Notes: generated from the letters alone by a model not told the origin. Positions 49,201 through 61,462 are shown, counted from the first letter of the stretch. The stretch: 64,000 nt of DNA from Oxytricha trifallax (GCA_000711775.1 ARYC01000582.1:62001-126000); one strand, 5' to 3'. Program-made: numbers and translations.

Positions 49201-49573
49201 GATCAAACCTAATTTAATTATATTTTTGTTAAAACTTCTATAATATATTGTGGAATTACTTTTTTATTTTTTATATAATTATTATTAAAAGATTTATATA
49301 AAGTTAAATTCTTCCAAATAGATTTAATGATTAATCATTTCATATATATGGATTATTAAGCAATTTTTAAATGTAAAATCTAATTTGTTCCAATTTACTT
49401 TATATTCTAAATTATTAACATTAATACTTGATTGTTTAATAGAAGATTTCATTCTTAACATTTTGTGAAGATTATTAAGGTAATTCAACTATGAATGGTT
49501 AATGATTCTCTCAAAGAATTTGAAGGAAAAATACTTCTTGCAAGAGTGTTATAACTAAGACCACAACGTCAAT
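43275..49573 (-). pseudogene. Multi-pass membrane protein gene 2, truncated at its 5' side
   Basis: Same islands as gene 1: KDNSNAIIYNKDLQGLSKNG (43480-43560), LLLYLIRNFTLILYNIPEV (43620-43700), YSLTQPMIQIVPKLI (44350-44420), KFQDNNRLVPK (45200-45240), TNFNEDTKTSTSSFLMSS (46210-46330) and IDVVVLVITLLQEV (49520-49573). TBE-D sits in the last of these, and the N-terminal segments are not found beyond TBE-D, so the gene lacks its start here. The coding islands keep mostly silent or conservative changes relative to gene 1. Confidence 0.5.
45761..46177. mobile_element. Palindromic MITE, copy 3
   Basis: 417 bp, same ends as copy 1, TA flanks at 45759-45760 and 46178-46179. Copy 1 of the duplication is uninterrupted at the same place (near 21320), so the insertion came after the duplication. 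Confidence 0.88.
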
Positions 49574-49729
49574 CAAAACCCCAAAACCCCTTAATGAGGT
49601 TTATAAGTGCTTTGATTTGTAGGGAATTTGTTAGGGGTTGGGGTTATTAATATATTCGAGACAAAAATAGCAAGCTTTTGGGGTCTATTTATGATGAAGA
49701 GTATATAGATTTAGGGTTTAAACTGCGAT

Positions 49730-50677
49730 ATGGATGTGATATATACAGTGAATAAGTAAAACCAGTACTGAACTATAAGTCTATTGCACTGCTCTTAAAG
49801 CGAAGTCCATCACTGTTCGATCCCACTGTCTTATAGCAGTATAACTAAAGCAATAATAGCTGAATTCTATGCCTAGAGGAAGTCAAAGTTTCTATAAAAG
49901 CATATTGACTATCTTATTAATGATAAAACTTTGAAGTATTGGGCTCACTTCTCTAGACCAACGAGCTACTATGTTTCACCGCCAGTTCCCTGAGTTGAAG
50001 ATCTCTCCATAGTCTGTTGCAAACATTTATAAACGAAATGGTATATCTTACAAAGGTGTTAATCGTATCAAGAGAGTGATTGATTTCACTCTGCCATTTT
50101 AAAACAATAACTTAAATTATATTTATAATTAAAAGCAGAGAGCCTAATAGAGTAATAGTAAGTTTATTCATGCTGACGAGGCTGTGTTTACCTTCAACAC
50201 TTTCATCTAGAAGTCTTAGTATAAGAAGCATAGTAATATAGAGGTATATGACTAAAAGGTCAAGGCATAAACAATGGCAATTCTTGGAGGAATTAGCGAG
50301 GATGCTGGTTTAGAAACTTATGTTATTAATCTCGCTCTATTAAGACAGAGCAGTATATTAAGTTCTTAGAGCAGCTGAGAGAGAAGTACCCTGAATAAGA
50401 GATTATACTATTCGTTGATAATCTTTCAGTTAATAAGACAAAAGAAACAAGGAAAAGTATGAACAACTAAGAATAACACCAGTGTTCAACGTGCCTTACA
50501 GCCCATAGTTTAATGGAATTAAATTCTACTGGGGTATACTTAAAGGTCATTATAAGAAACTGATGATATACCATCTAATGCATGACCTACCTATCGATAC
50601 AGTAGACTTTATTAAAAGCTCAGCAAAGAGAGTAGATAATTTGTTGGCTTAAAAGTGTGCTAAAAAAGGGAGAGTGA
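49730..50677 (+). pseudogene. TBE-D 42-kDa transposase
   Basis: ATG 49730 (MDVIYTVNKQNQY), TGA 50675. DDE motifs KFIHADEAVFTF, LFVDNLSVNKTKE and NVPYSPQFNGIKFYWG; the catalytic E is Lys here (GGAATTAAATTC). An early TGA and small indels add to this, so the copy is inactive. Confidence 0.8.
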
Positions 50678-50721
50678 ATGTATATAAATAAGTTTTGTAG
50701 TTAAGTTAATGAATATATAAG

Positions 50722-51507
50722 TCACATTTAAAATTCTTTAGAGGGAGCTGGCTTCTCTTTCTTTTCTTCTACTTCTTGCTTCCCTCCTCCTAAGTTTATT
50801 CTCTTGCTGCCAGCTCCTGCATCTATGTTCATTGACTCTGGAGGCTAAATATTTGAATAAAGTCTCTTGCTAACTTCATTCTTTGTCTGCGACTTTCGCT
50901 CTCTGTGAAGCTTGCTCTATTCCTTCATCAAGAAGATGCCAGTACCAGATTTTTCTAAAGAGTTAAACTAAAAATCTTACTTGAAATATATGGGTGCTTC
51001 TGCAACTCTTATAGCCAGCTCTCACTTATCTTGATCCCCTGTTTATCCTTATCTCTGAAGAGATGCTGTACCTTTTCTAATGAGATTCTTGAATAATTTC
51101 TTTCAAGTAATCACCTTTAATTGTTGCAAGTATGCCAAAGAAATAGTTTCTTTCAGGTAGTTTATTTGACAACTGCTCTTAGTAGGCAGGTACTGCGAAA
51201 CCTCTGGGTCATTCATAGCATCATAGTATAAGTTAGTCACTGAGATTTCTGGATAGTTTGGAATCTCTGCAAACTTTACATCTTAAGTTTTCAATTCTTT
51301 CTTCTCTTCGCAGAGTATCGCTCTTAGAAATGATATTTTAGTACCTTCCATCGTTGGCAAGAACAAACCAACTACATAATAAAGATTAGCAACTATGAGT
51401 TTATTACCTTGCTGCACCAGGTAGCGATGCAAATCCTCCTTGCTTCTAAATCTTTGAATTAATTCTTGTGCTTGCACTCTTTTCATTGCATCATTCATTG
51501 ACTCCAT
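50722..51507 (-). pseudogene. TBE-D 22-kDa protein gene with 26-bp intron
   Basis: ATG at 51507. Intron 50955-50980 (GTAAG...TTTAG on the gene strand) leads to the exon 2 tail PPESMNIDAGAGSKR and TGA 50722. A one-base loss near 51050 (SSE region) breaks exon 1. Confidence 0.78.
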
Positions 51508-52071
51508 CTTGTTTACAGATCTAAGAAATGATATTCAAATTTAAGTTTATTGATTTCAATTATTTACCTCTGTAAAACTTACTATTAAATATGGGCATCC
51601 TATAGGAGGTCAACCTCTTAGAAGGATATGGAGAAAGTTTTGAGAACTGGTTTCAAACTTGAGAGATTGATATCAATTTCTACTGTTATAGTTCCATATT
51701 TTTAAATTTAAATTGGTACCTAGTTAATTAGGAGCAGCTCCTAAAATGCTAGTACTTAATTAGGAGCATTAATTAATGCTAGTACTTAATTAGGAGCACC
51801 CTAATTTTAATCATAAAATCATAAAATACCTCCTAAAGCAGTACGTACTTAATTAGGTGCACCTCCTAAATCGGTACGTGCTGTAATCAACTTATTATTG
51901 AAAGTAAAAATGGTTACTTCCTCACCCATATTTAGAGCTGGATCGTCTCTTAACACTCATAATTCTTCTCTAATACTCTAAGAACTTCCCTTGAAACTTG
52001 TAGGCTTGCAAAGCTCTCATATAAGCTCTCAGTTATAGAGGCAGTTTTATAATTTTAAATTCAAATTTAAA

Positions 52072-53519
52072 TATGAGCGCTAACATTTTAAGAAAAACAA
52101 CAACACTTCCATCAAACTAAATGAGACTTACCTTTGGCGTCAATAAAAAGTGTGATAGCTGTGAGATGAACTCTCATAAGGAACTACCAGAGCTATCACT
52201 TGAGGTCTCTGTTATTAAAATAGAAATTAATAATAGAAAATAAATGGCAAACAAGTGTGTGGGAGACAGAGAGGAGGAGAAAGGTATTAATGAAATTCCT
52301 ATACAAACTGAAGAAGCTGAAGTATATTTTTGTGAGCTGTGTGAGAGAGATTTTGCTCATAAATCAAGCTGGTACAGACATAAGAAAGAGCATAGAGAAG
52401 CCAAGCCCACTGTATACTTAAAGCACGACAAAATCGATGGGAAGTATAATTGCTTTGAGCGCCATAAGTAGTACTCTCATACAAGAGACTTGAAGAAACA
52501 TCTTTTAAAAGCTAACAAAAAAGACATAGAAATTGAAAAGCATGAAGTTGAGTTGAAGCTTCTCAACAAAAGAAAATCGAGGGAATATTCTAAAGGGTAG
52601 TGCCTGAATAAGCAAGTGAGTAAGAGAACGTTAGGAAGGCACGCAACCAACTAACCTCTGAAATAACAAAAATTATGATCAAGATTCAATACAAGAAAAT
52701 ACCGGTTCTTGCTTAAATTGACCTAGATACTTCACTTTAAAGCTACCTAATATTAGAAGACTCCTTTGATAAGAAAGTTATCAATGATCATCAATACGCA
52801 TACAAGGTGTATCCACTCAACTACCTCCAAAGTGATGATAAATATTAAATGGAGTTTACAAATGAGTATCAAGTACTCACTCAAGCAAAGTTTAAAGAGT
52901 GCATTTACTTAATCAAGCTAGATGCTGTTCTCCTTGCCAAGGATCATGTTGCTTTCAGACTCCCATTCTATGAAATGACACTAAGAGATTTCATAAAAGA
53001 TCAAAGGAATCAGATAAAGCTTGCTTTTATAGCAACTTAGACCATACAAGGCATTAAAGAGCTTCACAAGTTAGGGTTTGTTCACAGAGATTTAAATCCA
53101 GAAAATATTATGATAAACTTCTCACCTGTAAGAGTAGCAATAATCGATTTCAATAGAGCTTAAAGAGTGGAAGTATCAAGGCTTGGAACTGTAATGGGAA
53201 CGCAAGGGTACTATCCAGAAAGAGAGGACTGGAGAGATGGAGACTTTTAGTGGGATGTGTGGGCTTTAGCAGCAATAATAATAGAGTGCGATATGCCTCG
53301 CAATGAATACTACTCTAAAAGATGCAAGAAGGATGCTAAACAAAGAATAAAGCAATTTATTGACAAAACAAGAGTATCTCAATCAATAAAACAAAGGGCA
53401 GAGTAAATAATAATTAAACCAAACTCAAGATCAGACATATCAATAGAGTAGATAGAGTTGTGGTTAAGTAAGATAAACTTCAGACTCTTCCACATGATCC
53501 TAAGGTGCATTTTGAGTGA
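52072..53519 (+). pseudogene. TBE-D 57-kDa zinc-finger kinase
   Basis: ATG 52072 (MSANILRKTTTLPSN) is in frame with the downstream Met at 52244 and the fingers. Finger 1 intact; finger 2 has Arg for the second Cys (FERHK). Kinase: HRDLNPEN (Lys to Asn), IIDFNRA, GTQGYYPERED. TGA 53517. One indel near 52595 makes the length 1448. Confidence 0.8.
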
Positions 53520-53641
53520 TTAAATTAAATACATTTACTATAAATTTCACATTAAAACCTATTAATAACCCCAACACTTAACAAATTCCCTACAAATCAA
53601 AGCACTTATAAACCTCATTAAGGGGTTTTGGGGTTTTGAAT

Positions 53642-56600
53642 TTGCAAATTTTATCATTATTACACTGCTGTTTTTCTTGATTTTTTTCGAATATTTACAA
53701 CGAGGTAATTTAATAGCAAGTTCTTTTATTGCATGACAGATGAGATTTCACTTCCAAATATTTTGGTCTTTAAATAAAAATGGAGATTATCAAAGCAGGA
53801 GGAACATGGATAAATAGTCAATATGGATTTGACAATATTTTTAATTCTGTTTAAACGATGTTTTAAACGTTAAGTATTTCTGTCCAAAGTTAAGTATTCA
53901 AGCATTCAAAACCCCACAACCCCTTACTGAGGTGCTATGATTTGTAGGGAGACAAAAATAGCAAGCTTTTGGGTTCTATTTATGATAAAGAGTATATAAA
54001 TTTAGTGTTTATACTGCGATATGGATGTGATACATACAATGAATAAGTCAAACAGTACTAAACTATAAGTCAATTGAACTGCTCTTAAAGCGAAGTCCAT
54101 CAACTGTTCGATCTCACTAATTAAAGCAATAATAGCTGAATTCTTAGCCTTGGAGGAAGTCAAAGTTTCTATAGAAGCATATTGACTATTTTATTAATGA
54201 AAAAACTTTGAAGTATTGGGCTCACTTCTCTTTCGACCATTGAGCTACTATATTTCACCGCAAGTTCCCTGAGTTTAAAATCACTGCATAATTAGTTGCT
54301 AACATATATAAACGAAATGATATCACTTACAAATGTAAATTGTAAAAAGAGGGTTTTTGATTTCACTTTGCCATTTTACAACAACAACTTAAATTATATT
54401 TATAATTAAATGCAGAGAGCCTAATAGAATAATATTAAGTTTATTCATGCTGACGATGCTGTGTTTACTTTCAACACTTTCATCTAGAAGTCCTGGTATA
54501 AGAGGCATAGTAATATAGAAGTATATGACGAGAAAGTTAAGGTATAAACAATGGCAATTCTTGGAGGAATTCGCGAGGATGCTCGTTTAGAAACTTATGT
54601 TATTCATCCTCTCTCTATTAAGAGAGAGCAGTATATAAAGTTTTAGAACAGCTGATAGAGAAGTACCCTGAATAAGAGATTATACTGTTTGTTGATAATC
54701 TTTTTGTTCATAAGACTAAAGAAACAAGGAAGAGTTAGAACAACTTAGAATAACGCCAGTGTTCAAAATACCTTACAGTTCATAGTATAATGGAATTGAG
54801 ATCTACAAGGGTATATTATAAGGTCATTACAAGAAACTGCTACTATACCACTTGATGCAAGACCTACCTATCGAGACAGTATACTTTATTAAAAGCTCAG
54901 CGAAGAGAGTAGATAATTAATTGGTTTAAAAGTGTGCTAAAGAAGGGATAGTGAATGTAAATAAATAAGTTTTGTATTTAAGTTAATGAGTAAATAAGTA
55001 ACATTTAGAATTCTTATAAGAAAGTTGGTTTCTGTTTCTTGTCTTCTACTTGTTGCTTCCCTCCTTCTAAGTATATTCTCTTGCTTCCAGCTCCTGCATC
55101 TATGCTCATTTAATCTGGAGGATGAATATTAGAATAAAGTCTCTCACTAACTCCATACTTTGTCCGCGACTTTCGCTCTCTGTGAAGCTAGCTCTATTCC
55201 TTCATCAAGAAGATGCCAGTACTTGATTTTTCTAAAGAGTTAAACTACTAATCTTACTGAAATATATGGGTGCTTCTGCAACTCTTATAGCCAGCTCTTA
55301 CTTATCTTGATCCATTGTTTGTCCTTATCTTCTAAAGAGATGCTGTACCTTTTCTTATGAGATTCTTAAATAACTTCATTTAAGTACTCAGGTTTCAGAG
55401 TTGCAAGAACACCAAAGAAGAAGTTTATCTCTGGCAACTTATTAGAGAGCTGTAGCTTTGATGGAAGGTAGAGACCTACGTCCGGATCACTCATAGCATC
55501 GTCATATAGGTTTGTCACTGATTTTTCAGGGTAGTTAGGTATCTCTATCATCCTAATTTCATTAGACTTAAAAGCTTTTTTCTCTTCACTCAGTAAGGCT
55601 TTTAAGAATGAGATTTTAGTTCCCTCCTAAGTCGGCAAGAACAATCCAACTATAATGGATTTATTAATCTTACTTAAGAACTTACCTTGCTATACCAAAT
55701 ATCTATAAAGGTCCTCTTTACTTCGAAATAAATCTTGAGATTAAATTCTCTTCATTGCATCATTCATAGACTCCATCTTGCTTCCTCTTTCTAGAAATGT
55801 TAATGAAATTTAAAATTATGGATATCCATTCTAAGTTTATTAAAATCTTACTACTAAATAGGGAGGATCTACTGGAGGTCAACCTTGAAAAGATATGCTG
55901 AGAAGCATTGAAAAACTTGCTCCAAGTTTCACAGATTGATTTCCATTTTTATCAATCTATCTCCATTAAATTGCTCCTAATAATGTTTAATTATTTTAGG
56001 AGGTCCTTCAAATTAAGTTCAAACTTTACAAGGAGTTAACTTTTAAGGTTAAAACTTAATTAGGAGCATATTAAATTAAAAAATGTTTTATAAATTTACC
56101 TCCAAATCAAATTCAAACTTGATTTGGAGGACCTCCTAGAGAAACAAAACTTCATTAGGAGTATTTTAATTTACTAAAATGTATAAAATTCTCATAAAAT
56201 ATGTCAACTTACAGTTTTTTATGGTTAGTTAATTTTCTTACCTCTCAGCAAAGAATCTACCAGAGTGCCTTATACTCTCCTATTATAGTTTATCAAGGTA
56301 TATTTATCATTATTATAATAAAATTTATCAGCAAACTAAAATGAGCGCTAACCTTTTGAGAAGAGCGACATTACTTGGGTAAATTTAATAAAAATTATCA
56401 TTCCAGCAACCAAGAAAAGTAGAGACAAGAGACGCTTAAACTCAGTAGGAGCCTACTTATGAAAACTTTGACCAGTCTAGCTTTGATATTTAAATATAAG
56501 TTAAGTAGGAGGTTATCATAGAAGCTGTGCAAATTGAGGAGGAGTTTAAACAATTCTCCATAGAGTATTAATAAATACCAGCCAAAGTTGACTATTATTG

Positions 56601-59600
56601 CAAAGAATGCAATAAAGTTTTCCCTTACAAGTCAGGATATATCTCAAGCATTAAAAGAAAGATGGGAGGTATGTCTGCGAGTTCTGTGAGAAGCCATATT
56701 CTCATACTAGAGACCTCAAAGTGCACTGAAAGAAAAAGCACAATCAAAGTTTTGTCTTTATTCATGAACCTACAGGGAATAGATTCCTCTAAAAGAGAAG
56801 ATCAAGAAATCCAGTGGAGTCTCTTAGAGTTGAAGTCTAGAAGTAAGTTAAAATGAAGAAAGCAGTCAAGAACTTTCCAGTCTCTGAGATTAATAAAATC
56901 ATGGTTAAAATAGAGGCAATGAAGATTCCTATATTAAAAATCATTGACTTAGATTCTTGCCTAGAAAGCTACCTCACACTAGAAGATAAAATAGAGAAGA
57001 GAGTCATTACTGATAACTAATATGCTTATAAGATATATCCTTTCAATTACTTCCTTGCTGATGACAAGTTCCAAATGGAATTTGCTAATGAGTATTATGC
57101 TCTTTAAAAGGCAAAGTTTAAATGAGTGCAGGCATATCATCTAGCTTGATGCTATTTTACTTGGTAAAGATCATGTAGCCTTCAGGCTTCCTTTACTAGA
57201 AATGACTTACAGAGAATTCTTATCTGACAATAGATGTCAGAGATAAATTAGCTAGATAGTATAGCAGATAGTTGAGGGGATTGAAGAGCTTCACAAGCTA
57301 GGTTATGTTCATAGAGACTTAAAGCCAGAGAACATCATGATGAACTTTCAGCCTCATAGAGTTTATATTATTGACTTCAACAGAGCTCAAAGAGTGCAAG
57401 CCTCTGCATAAGGAAATGTATTACGGCACTCCTGGATATTTCCCAGAGAGAGAGGATTGGAGAGATGGAGACACTTAATGGGATATCTGGGCTCTAGCAG
57501 TTAATAATAATAGAGAGCGACATGCCAAGAAACGATTACTTTAGCTGCAGGGGTGAGAGAGATTCTAAGTAGAGAATCAAACAATATCTCGATAAAAATA
57601 AAATAAATGGAGGTCTCAGAGAACTTGCATACTCAACTATTATCAAGCCAAGCTAAGAGAATTAACAAACAATAGAAACAATCAAACATCAACTTAGAAA
57701 GATAAAATTCAGAGAACTGCCACATGACTCTAAGCTTATGTTTGTGTGAAATATTTTAAAAACTCGCTTGTTATACTCACTTAAAATACTAATATTTAAA
57801 CATTAAACCCCTACATAAACCCTATTAAAACCCTAATAAAGTATGCACTAATAGTCTACTTTTATCAATCAAAAACTCAATCAAACTACTGAAAGGGTTT
57901 TGGGGTTTTGAATGGACGGGGATATAAAATTCTAGGAGCTTTTTACTGAATATAGTTTTAATGGTGGACGCATAGATTCTGTTGAATTAAAATTTGGCAG
58001 TAATTATTCAAACATTTATTAACATCTAAAAAGAGAAATAGATGAGGAAATCATGAAACTTGAGTTGAATAAGTTAGATGAGGGCATGCAGGAACTACAA
58101 TACGAGAGGATAAAGACTAACTTCAAATTGAAAAAGAAAATACAGAAATGAAGTTGAAAGATATTGAAATTGAGTGATTCGAAAATGAAAAGTAAAATTG
58201 GGGTTAAGATTCTATTAATAACAAATAAATTCAATAAACAATTCGCATTAAGTTAATTCTTGACAAAATAAGAACTCAATCAATTTATTCTCTTCAGAAA
58301 GAAAAATTTAATTCTAAATAAAACAAATCTCCAGCTAAACAAAATTATAATTACTAAAAATAACAAAAGGTAGAAATTAATAAAGATGATTTTCAGTGCT
58401 AGAGCTGTTTAAGAAAGGTCTAAATGGAATGGATGATATATCCAAAAATATTTTGGCAGAAGTGACTGCTGAAAGTACTTGGAGGACTATCAAGAATTTA
58501 TTGCAGATGGTTTTATAAAATTGAGAGAGGATGGGCCAAAGACTATTAATGAATAAGATAAAAAAATAAAAATGTATATTTTAATTTCTTAAGTCCAATA
58601 GCAATGAAAAGGAAAGTTGTGAATCACTTTTCAAAGTAAGCTAAAAGAGCCGTACACTACCATTAGAAATGAAAAAGACAAACTATCGAGGAAAATTTGA
58701 AAGAGGATGATAGTAAGAGCCTAATTTTTAATTAACCAATCTTAATCCTATAAAATGTAATCATCAAGTGTTTAAAAGTACGAAACTAAGTGTAGGAGCT
58801 TTTCTGCAATAAAAAGCAAAGTAAAAAAAAGAAAAGAAAAGTGAAAATCAACAGGATTAAGATATAGATCCAAATACTGATTTTTCTAAAGCTACATAAG
58901 CATTCAGAAATTTTTGGATAAAAGTGTGATTGTTAAACAACTAATGACAAATTTTTTCAAGAATTTTTTAAGAAACCAAAGATTAATTTCTTTAAGATTT
59001 ATAAAAACACTATAGAAACTAAAAAACAAACTATAGAAAAGAAAAGAAAAAATATTCAAATTGGCTTTCACGATTCTGAAACGTATTTTACCTTCAGGAT
59101 TCATTTCTCTAGCAATAGTAGTGAATACTGTAGTTTTATCATTAGATACACAACCTGAAGATGATAAGATGAATAGTAAATTGGACAATTTTAATATTCA
59201 TTTTTTACAGTTTCTTAATTCAGAAATGCTTATAAAAATGAATTGATTGTGTTTATAATTCTATTTTATTGATCCTTTTAACTTTATGATTGCCTTATTG
59301 TATTATCCAGTGTTGTTGACTTGTTCATTCCATACCTTCTAAGTTCTAACAATGGAGGAGCATTTACTGTATTAAGAGCTTTTAGATTATTAAGAATATT
59401 TGATCTTGAAAAATCAAGGAAGAAACTATAACAGCTTTTGAAAACTATATAGAATACATTTAAAGATGTGAACACTTGCTCATGCTTCTTTTGCTGTTCA
59501 TTTTTGTGTACTCACTTTTAGGAATGGAATTGTTTGCTTTTATAGCTAAGTTCAATTCAAGGGGTTTAATTGACATTGAAAATGGAATATATCCTTCTTC

Positions 59601-60110
59601 TAACTTTAAAAACTATTTCGAGGCATTTATCATAATTTTTGAAGTAATTACTTGGATAGCAAGGTATTTACTTTAATTATTATGGCGTGACAGGCAGCAA
59701 AGTTTCAACTAAATTTTTCTTATCACTCAATATAAAAGGTTAAAAGATCCCTCTCAACTGTTCCTTGCTATATTACTAAACAATTTAAAAAGGACTCCCT
59801 AAGATAAGAAATTATGTAAGTATTTGAAGATAGTAAAGATACCTAAACAAAGGTTATGAAAATTAAGTAATTCTTAAGTACATTTGACAACTAAATTTAA
59901 CTTTATTCTTCTGTTTGTAGGATGAGTAAACAAAGGGAAAAAGGAGCAAATAAGCATATAGTAAAAAGAGTTCAACATAAGTATTTCACAGGGTATGGTA
60001 GTCTAACTCCATCGGGAAACACCTAATATAGCTTGAATGGAAATTCTTCAACAATTGTAAATCGCTCTTTCATTCTACCTCAATATGTGGAATAGATAAT
60101 GATTATTTTT
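53642..60110 (+). CDS. Voltage-gated cation channel (Cav/Nav type), segments around TBE-E
   Basis: Before TBE-E, 53780-53870 reads GGTWINSQYGFDNIFNSVQT then MFQTLS, a pore-helix region of four-domain channels. After TBE-E come a charged segment (57915-58150, IDEEIMKLELNKLDEGMQEL) and unassigned pieces to 58900. A full voltage-sensing and pore unit follows: S1/S2 around FISLAIVVNTVVLSLD (59100) and LNSEMLIKMN; S3 IVLSSVVDLF (59300); S4 VLRAFRLLRIFDLEKSRKKL (59370-59440); S5 LLLLFIFVYSLLGMELFAFI (59480-59540); pore FEAFIIIFEVITWI and NYYGVTG (59620-59700); S6 LFLAILLNNL (59750-59780); then a basic C-terminal region (59920-60110). Several frame joins (IESs or introns) are unresolved. Such channels carry Ca2+ or Na+ across the cell or ciliary membrane. 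Confidence 0.7.
54021..54954 (+). pseudogene. TBE-E 42-kDa transposase
   Basis: ATG 54021 (MDVIHTMNKSNSTK), TGA 54952. Motifs KFIHADDAVFTF, LFVDNLFVHKTKE and FHSIMELRSTRV-like decayed third motif. Several indels; inactive. Confidence 0.75.
54990..55776 (-). pseudogene. TBE-E 22-kDa protein gene
   Basis: ATG at 55776 (MESMNDAMKRI). Middle part IPNYPEKSVTNLYDDAMSDP and FFFGVLATLKPEYL. The intron-like GTAAG...TTTAG block is still visible near 55228-55255. Frame breaks present. Confidence 0.7.
56341..57749 (+). pseudogene. TBE-E 57-kDa zinc-finger kinase
   Basis: ATG 56341 (MSANLLRRATLLG). Fingers near 56590-56740 (YYCKECNKVFPYKSGYISSI, then a second CEF...HTRDLKVH-type). Kinase: HKLGYVHRDLKPENIM (57290-57345), IDFNRAQRV, GTPGYFPERED, WDIWALA. 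TGA 57747. Several frame shifts. Confidence 0.75.
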
Positions 60111-60469
60111 CTAGATGAGAAATCCCTTTTTTCTATCAATTCAAATTTAGATAGTTTATTTTTAATTTTGTAATAAAAAATAAGTTTGACTACTTAATCC
60201 TAGAAATAATCTTGATTTCATCAGCTTGATTGACTTTAGAAAATTCCTTAATTAACCCGAATGACTAATTACAATTTGCTTTGAATTATATTGAAATTAA
60301 AACAACTTCCTTTTTTAGGCTGTAAAGTTTTCTTATAAATCTTATTTTTTTTTTATTAATAATTAATGGGCTAACAAGCTATATGAGCATTTATAATATA
60401 TAATAATTTAAACTAATTAATTTAATTATTTATTCTATACTAAAGCTACTAATTTTTCATGTCCATAAC
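60111..60469. other. AT-rich stretch before the MT-A70 gene
   Basis: No telomere-like repeat, gene or clear inverted repeat seen; the left end of the transposon to the right must lie here or be lost. Confidence 0.4.
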
Positions 60470-61462
60470 TCAAGTCTCTGCGTTTATCAATTGGTTGCCA
60501 AAAGAAGTGAAGTTAGGTCTGATGTTATTAGGTCTGGCGAACACTTCTAGGTTGAGTCTATCTGGGGCCATTTGCTATATGAAGTCATAAATTTGCTTGG
60601 GCTTCTCGGAGTGCTTTCCTACTTCAGAAAAGATGACATTATCAGTCACATGATACTTAAGCATGTCAGTGACGTAACCTTTTTTCCCAATAAGAAAGCT
60701 CTCGTTATTATGGGCTGTGTACATGCCAGATCCTTTATGTAGTTTATGATTCTTTGTCAATTTTATCCATTCACCTTTCTCGACTTCATCATAGCCATGA
60801 TTTTTGAAGAACTGTCTTGCAACCTCTTTCTTTTGATTTACAAACCCCATAATGAGAATTCCTCTCTCTTGTACTAACTCTATAGGCATCTTTAGAATTT
60901 CCTCATCACTCACGGTACCATAGGGAACTCCTAATTTTATTCTGTATGCAGGGTCCATGAGTACTACTTCATAAAGCTTCCCATACCTTACCATAGCGTC
61001 ATTTGCAACTAGCTCCCACATTTTATAATCATTTATATCTCCCTAGAATATGACAGGCTCAGTTACTGTTTTGTATTTGATTTAATAAACTTTTTGCTAT
61101 ATTGTTATAAGCTTGTACCCATCTATAACATCCGTTTCAACTTTTTCGGGGCCTTCAGGAAATTTTGGAGTTGAGCTATCTTTTCTCATCTTAGTTATTA
61201 CTTTAGTTTTGTTCATATTTAGATTGCAAACACTTTCATGTCTTTTACAGTTGTAAGCTCTACCCTTAACTTTACCGCAATACTGACAAGTACGTTCCTT
61301 TAGCTTTATGTTGTCCCTTGCTACTTAATGGACCTCCCTATGATAGTTTGACTGGTGAACTTCGAGTGAATTTAGGCTTTCATGCGTGGATGGTGTCTCA
61401 CAATAATTGCAAATATATTTCTCACTTTTGATAAGCTTCATTGACTATATTTTCTTTTGCAT
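60470..61462 (-). CDS. Zinc-finger MT-A70 (METTL3-like) N6-adenine methyltransferase of a transposon
   Basis: Intact 330-aa frame, ATG 61462, TGA 60470-60472, no intron or IES. Finger 1: C18, C21, H36, H41 (YICNYCETPSTHESLNSLEV). Finger 2: C59, C62, H75, C79 (TCQYCGKVKG). MT-A70 domain from about 155: VVLMDPAYRIKLGVPYGTVS with motif IV as DPAY (170-173) where METTL3 has DPPW; GILIMGFVNQKKEVARQFF; MYTAHNNESFLIGKKG (H251, E254); SEKPKQIYDFI; and RPNNIRPNFTSFGNQL (310-325), matching METTL3 RPHNVQPNWITLGNQL. MT-A70 enzymes methylate N6 of adenine in RNA or DNA; ciliates use MTA1/MTA9-type members on DNA. The fingers suggest DNA targeting. An upstream Met (61441) is an alternative start. Activity with DPAY is uncertain. 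Confidence 0.9.

Larger units (their letters stand above)
40480..49573. repeat. Germline duplication, copy 2
   Basis: Aligns with 15930-24775. Extra here: the IFT57 unit (41293-42964) and MITE copy 3 (45761-46177). The right edge is cut by TBE-D within the codons for GIDVVV. Confidence 0.85.
49574..53638 (+). mobile_element. TBE-D, with clean AAT duplication
   Basis: Ends CAAAACCCCAAAACCCC and GGGGTTTTGGGGTTTTG are perfect; AAT on both sides (49571-49573, 53639-53641); 4065 bp. It looks like the youngest TBE here. Order: transposase (+), 22-kDa (-), zinc-finger kinase (+). Confidence 0.95.
53907..57910 (+). mobile_element. TBE-E, inserted in the channel gene
   Basis: Starts CAAAACCCCACAACCCC after ATT and ends GGGTTTTGGGGTTTTG before AAT (57911-57913); 4004 bp. 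It lies 270 bp from TBE-D. More diverged than A, C and D in the 57-kDa gene. Confidence 0.9.

Noticed and set aside
57915-58900. A separate coiled-coil gene between TBE-E and the channel core
   Set aside because: The charged stretches are short, in shifting frames, and lie between two channel parts; listed as part of the channel region instead, with low certainty.
60111-60469. Left terminus of the MT-A70 element with C4A4 repeats
   Set aside because: No CCCCAAAA or inverted-repeat end could be found here; the boundary is left open.
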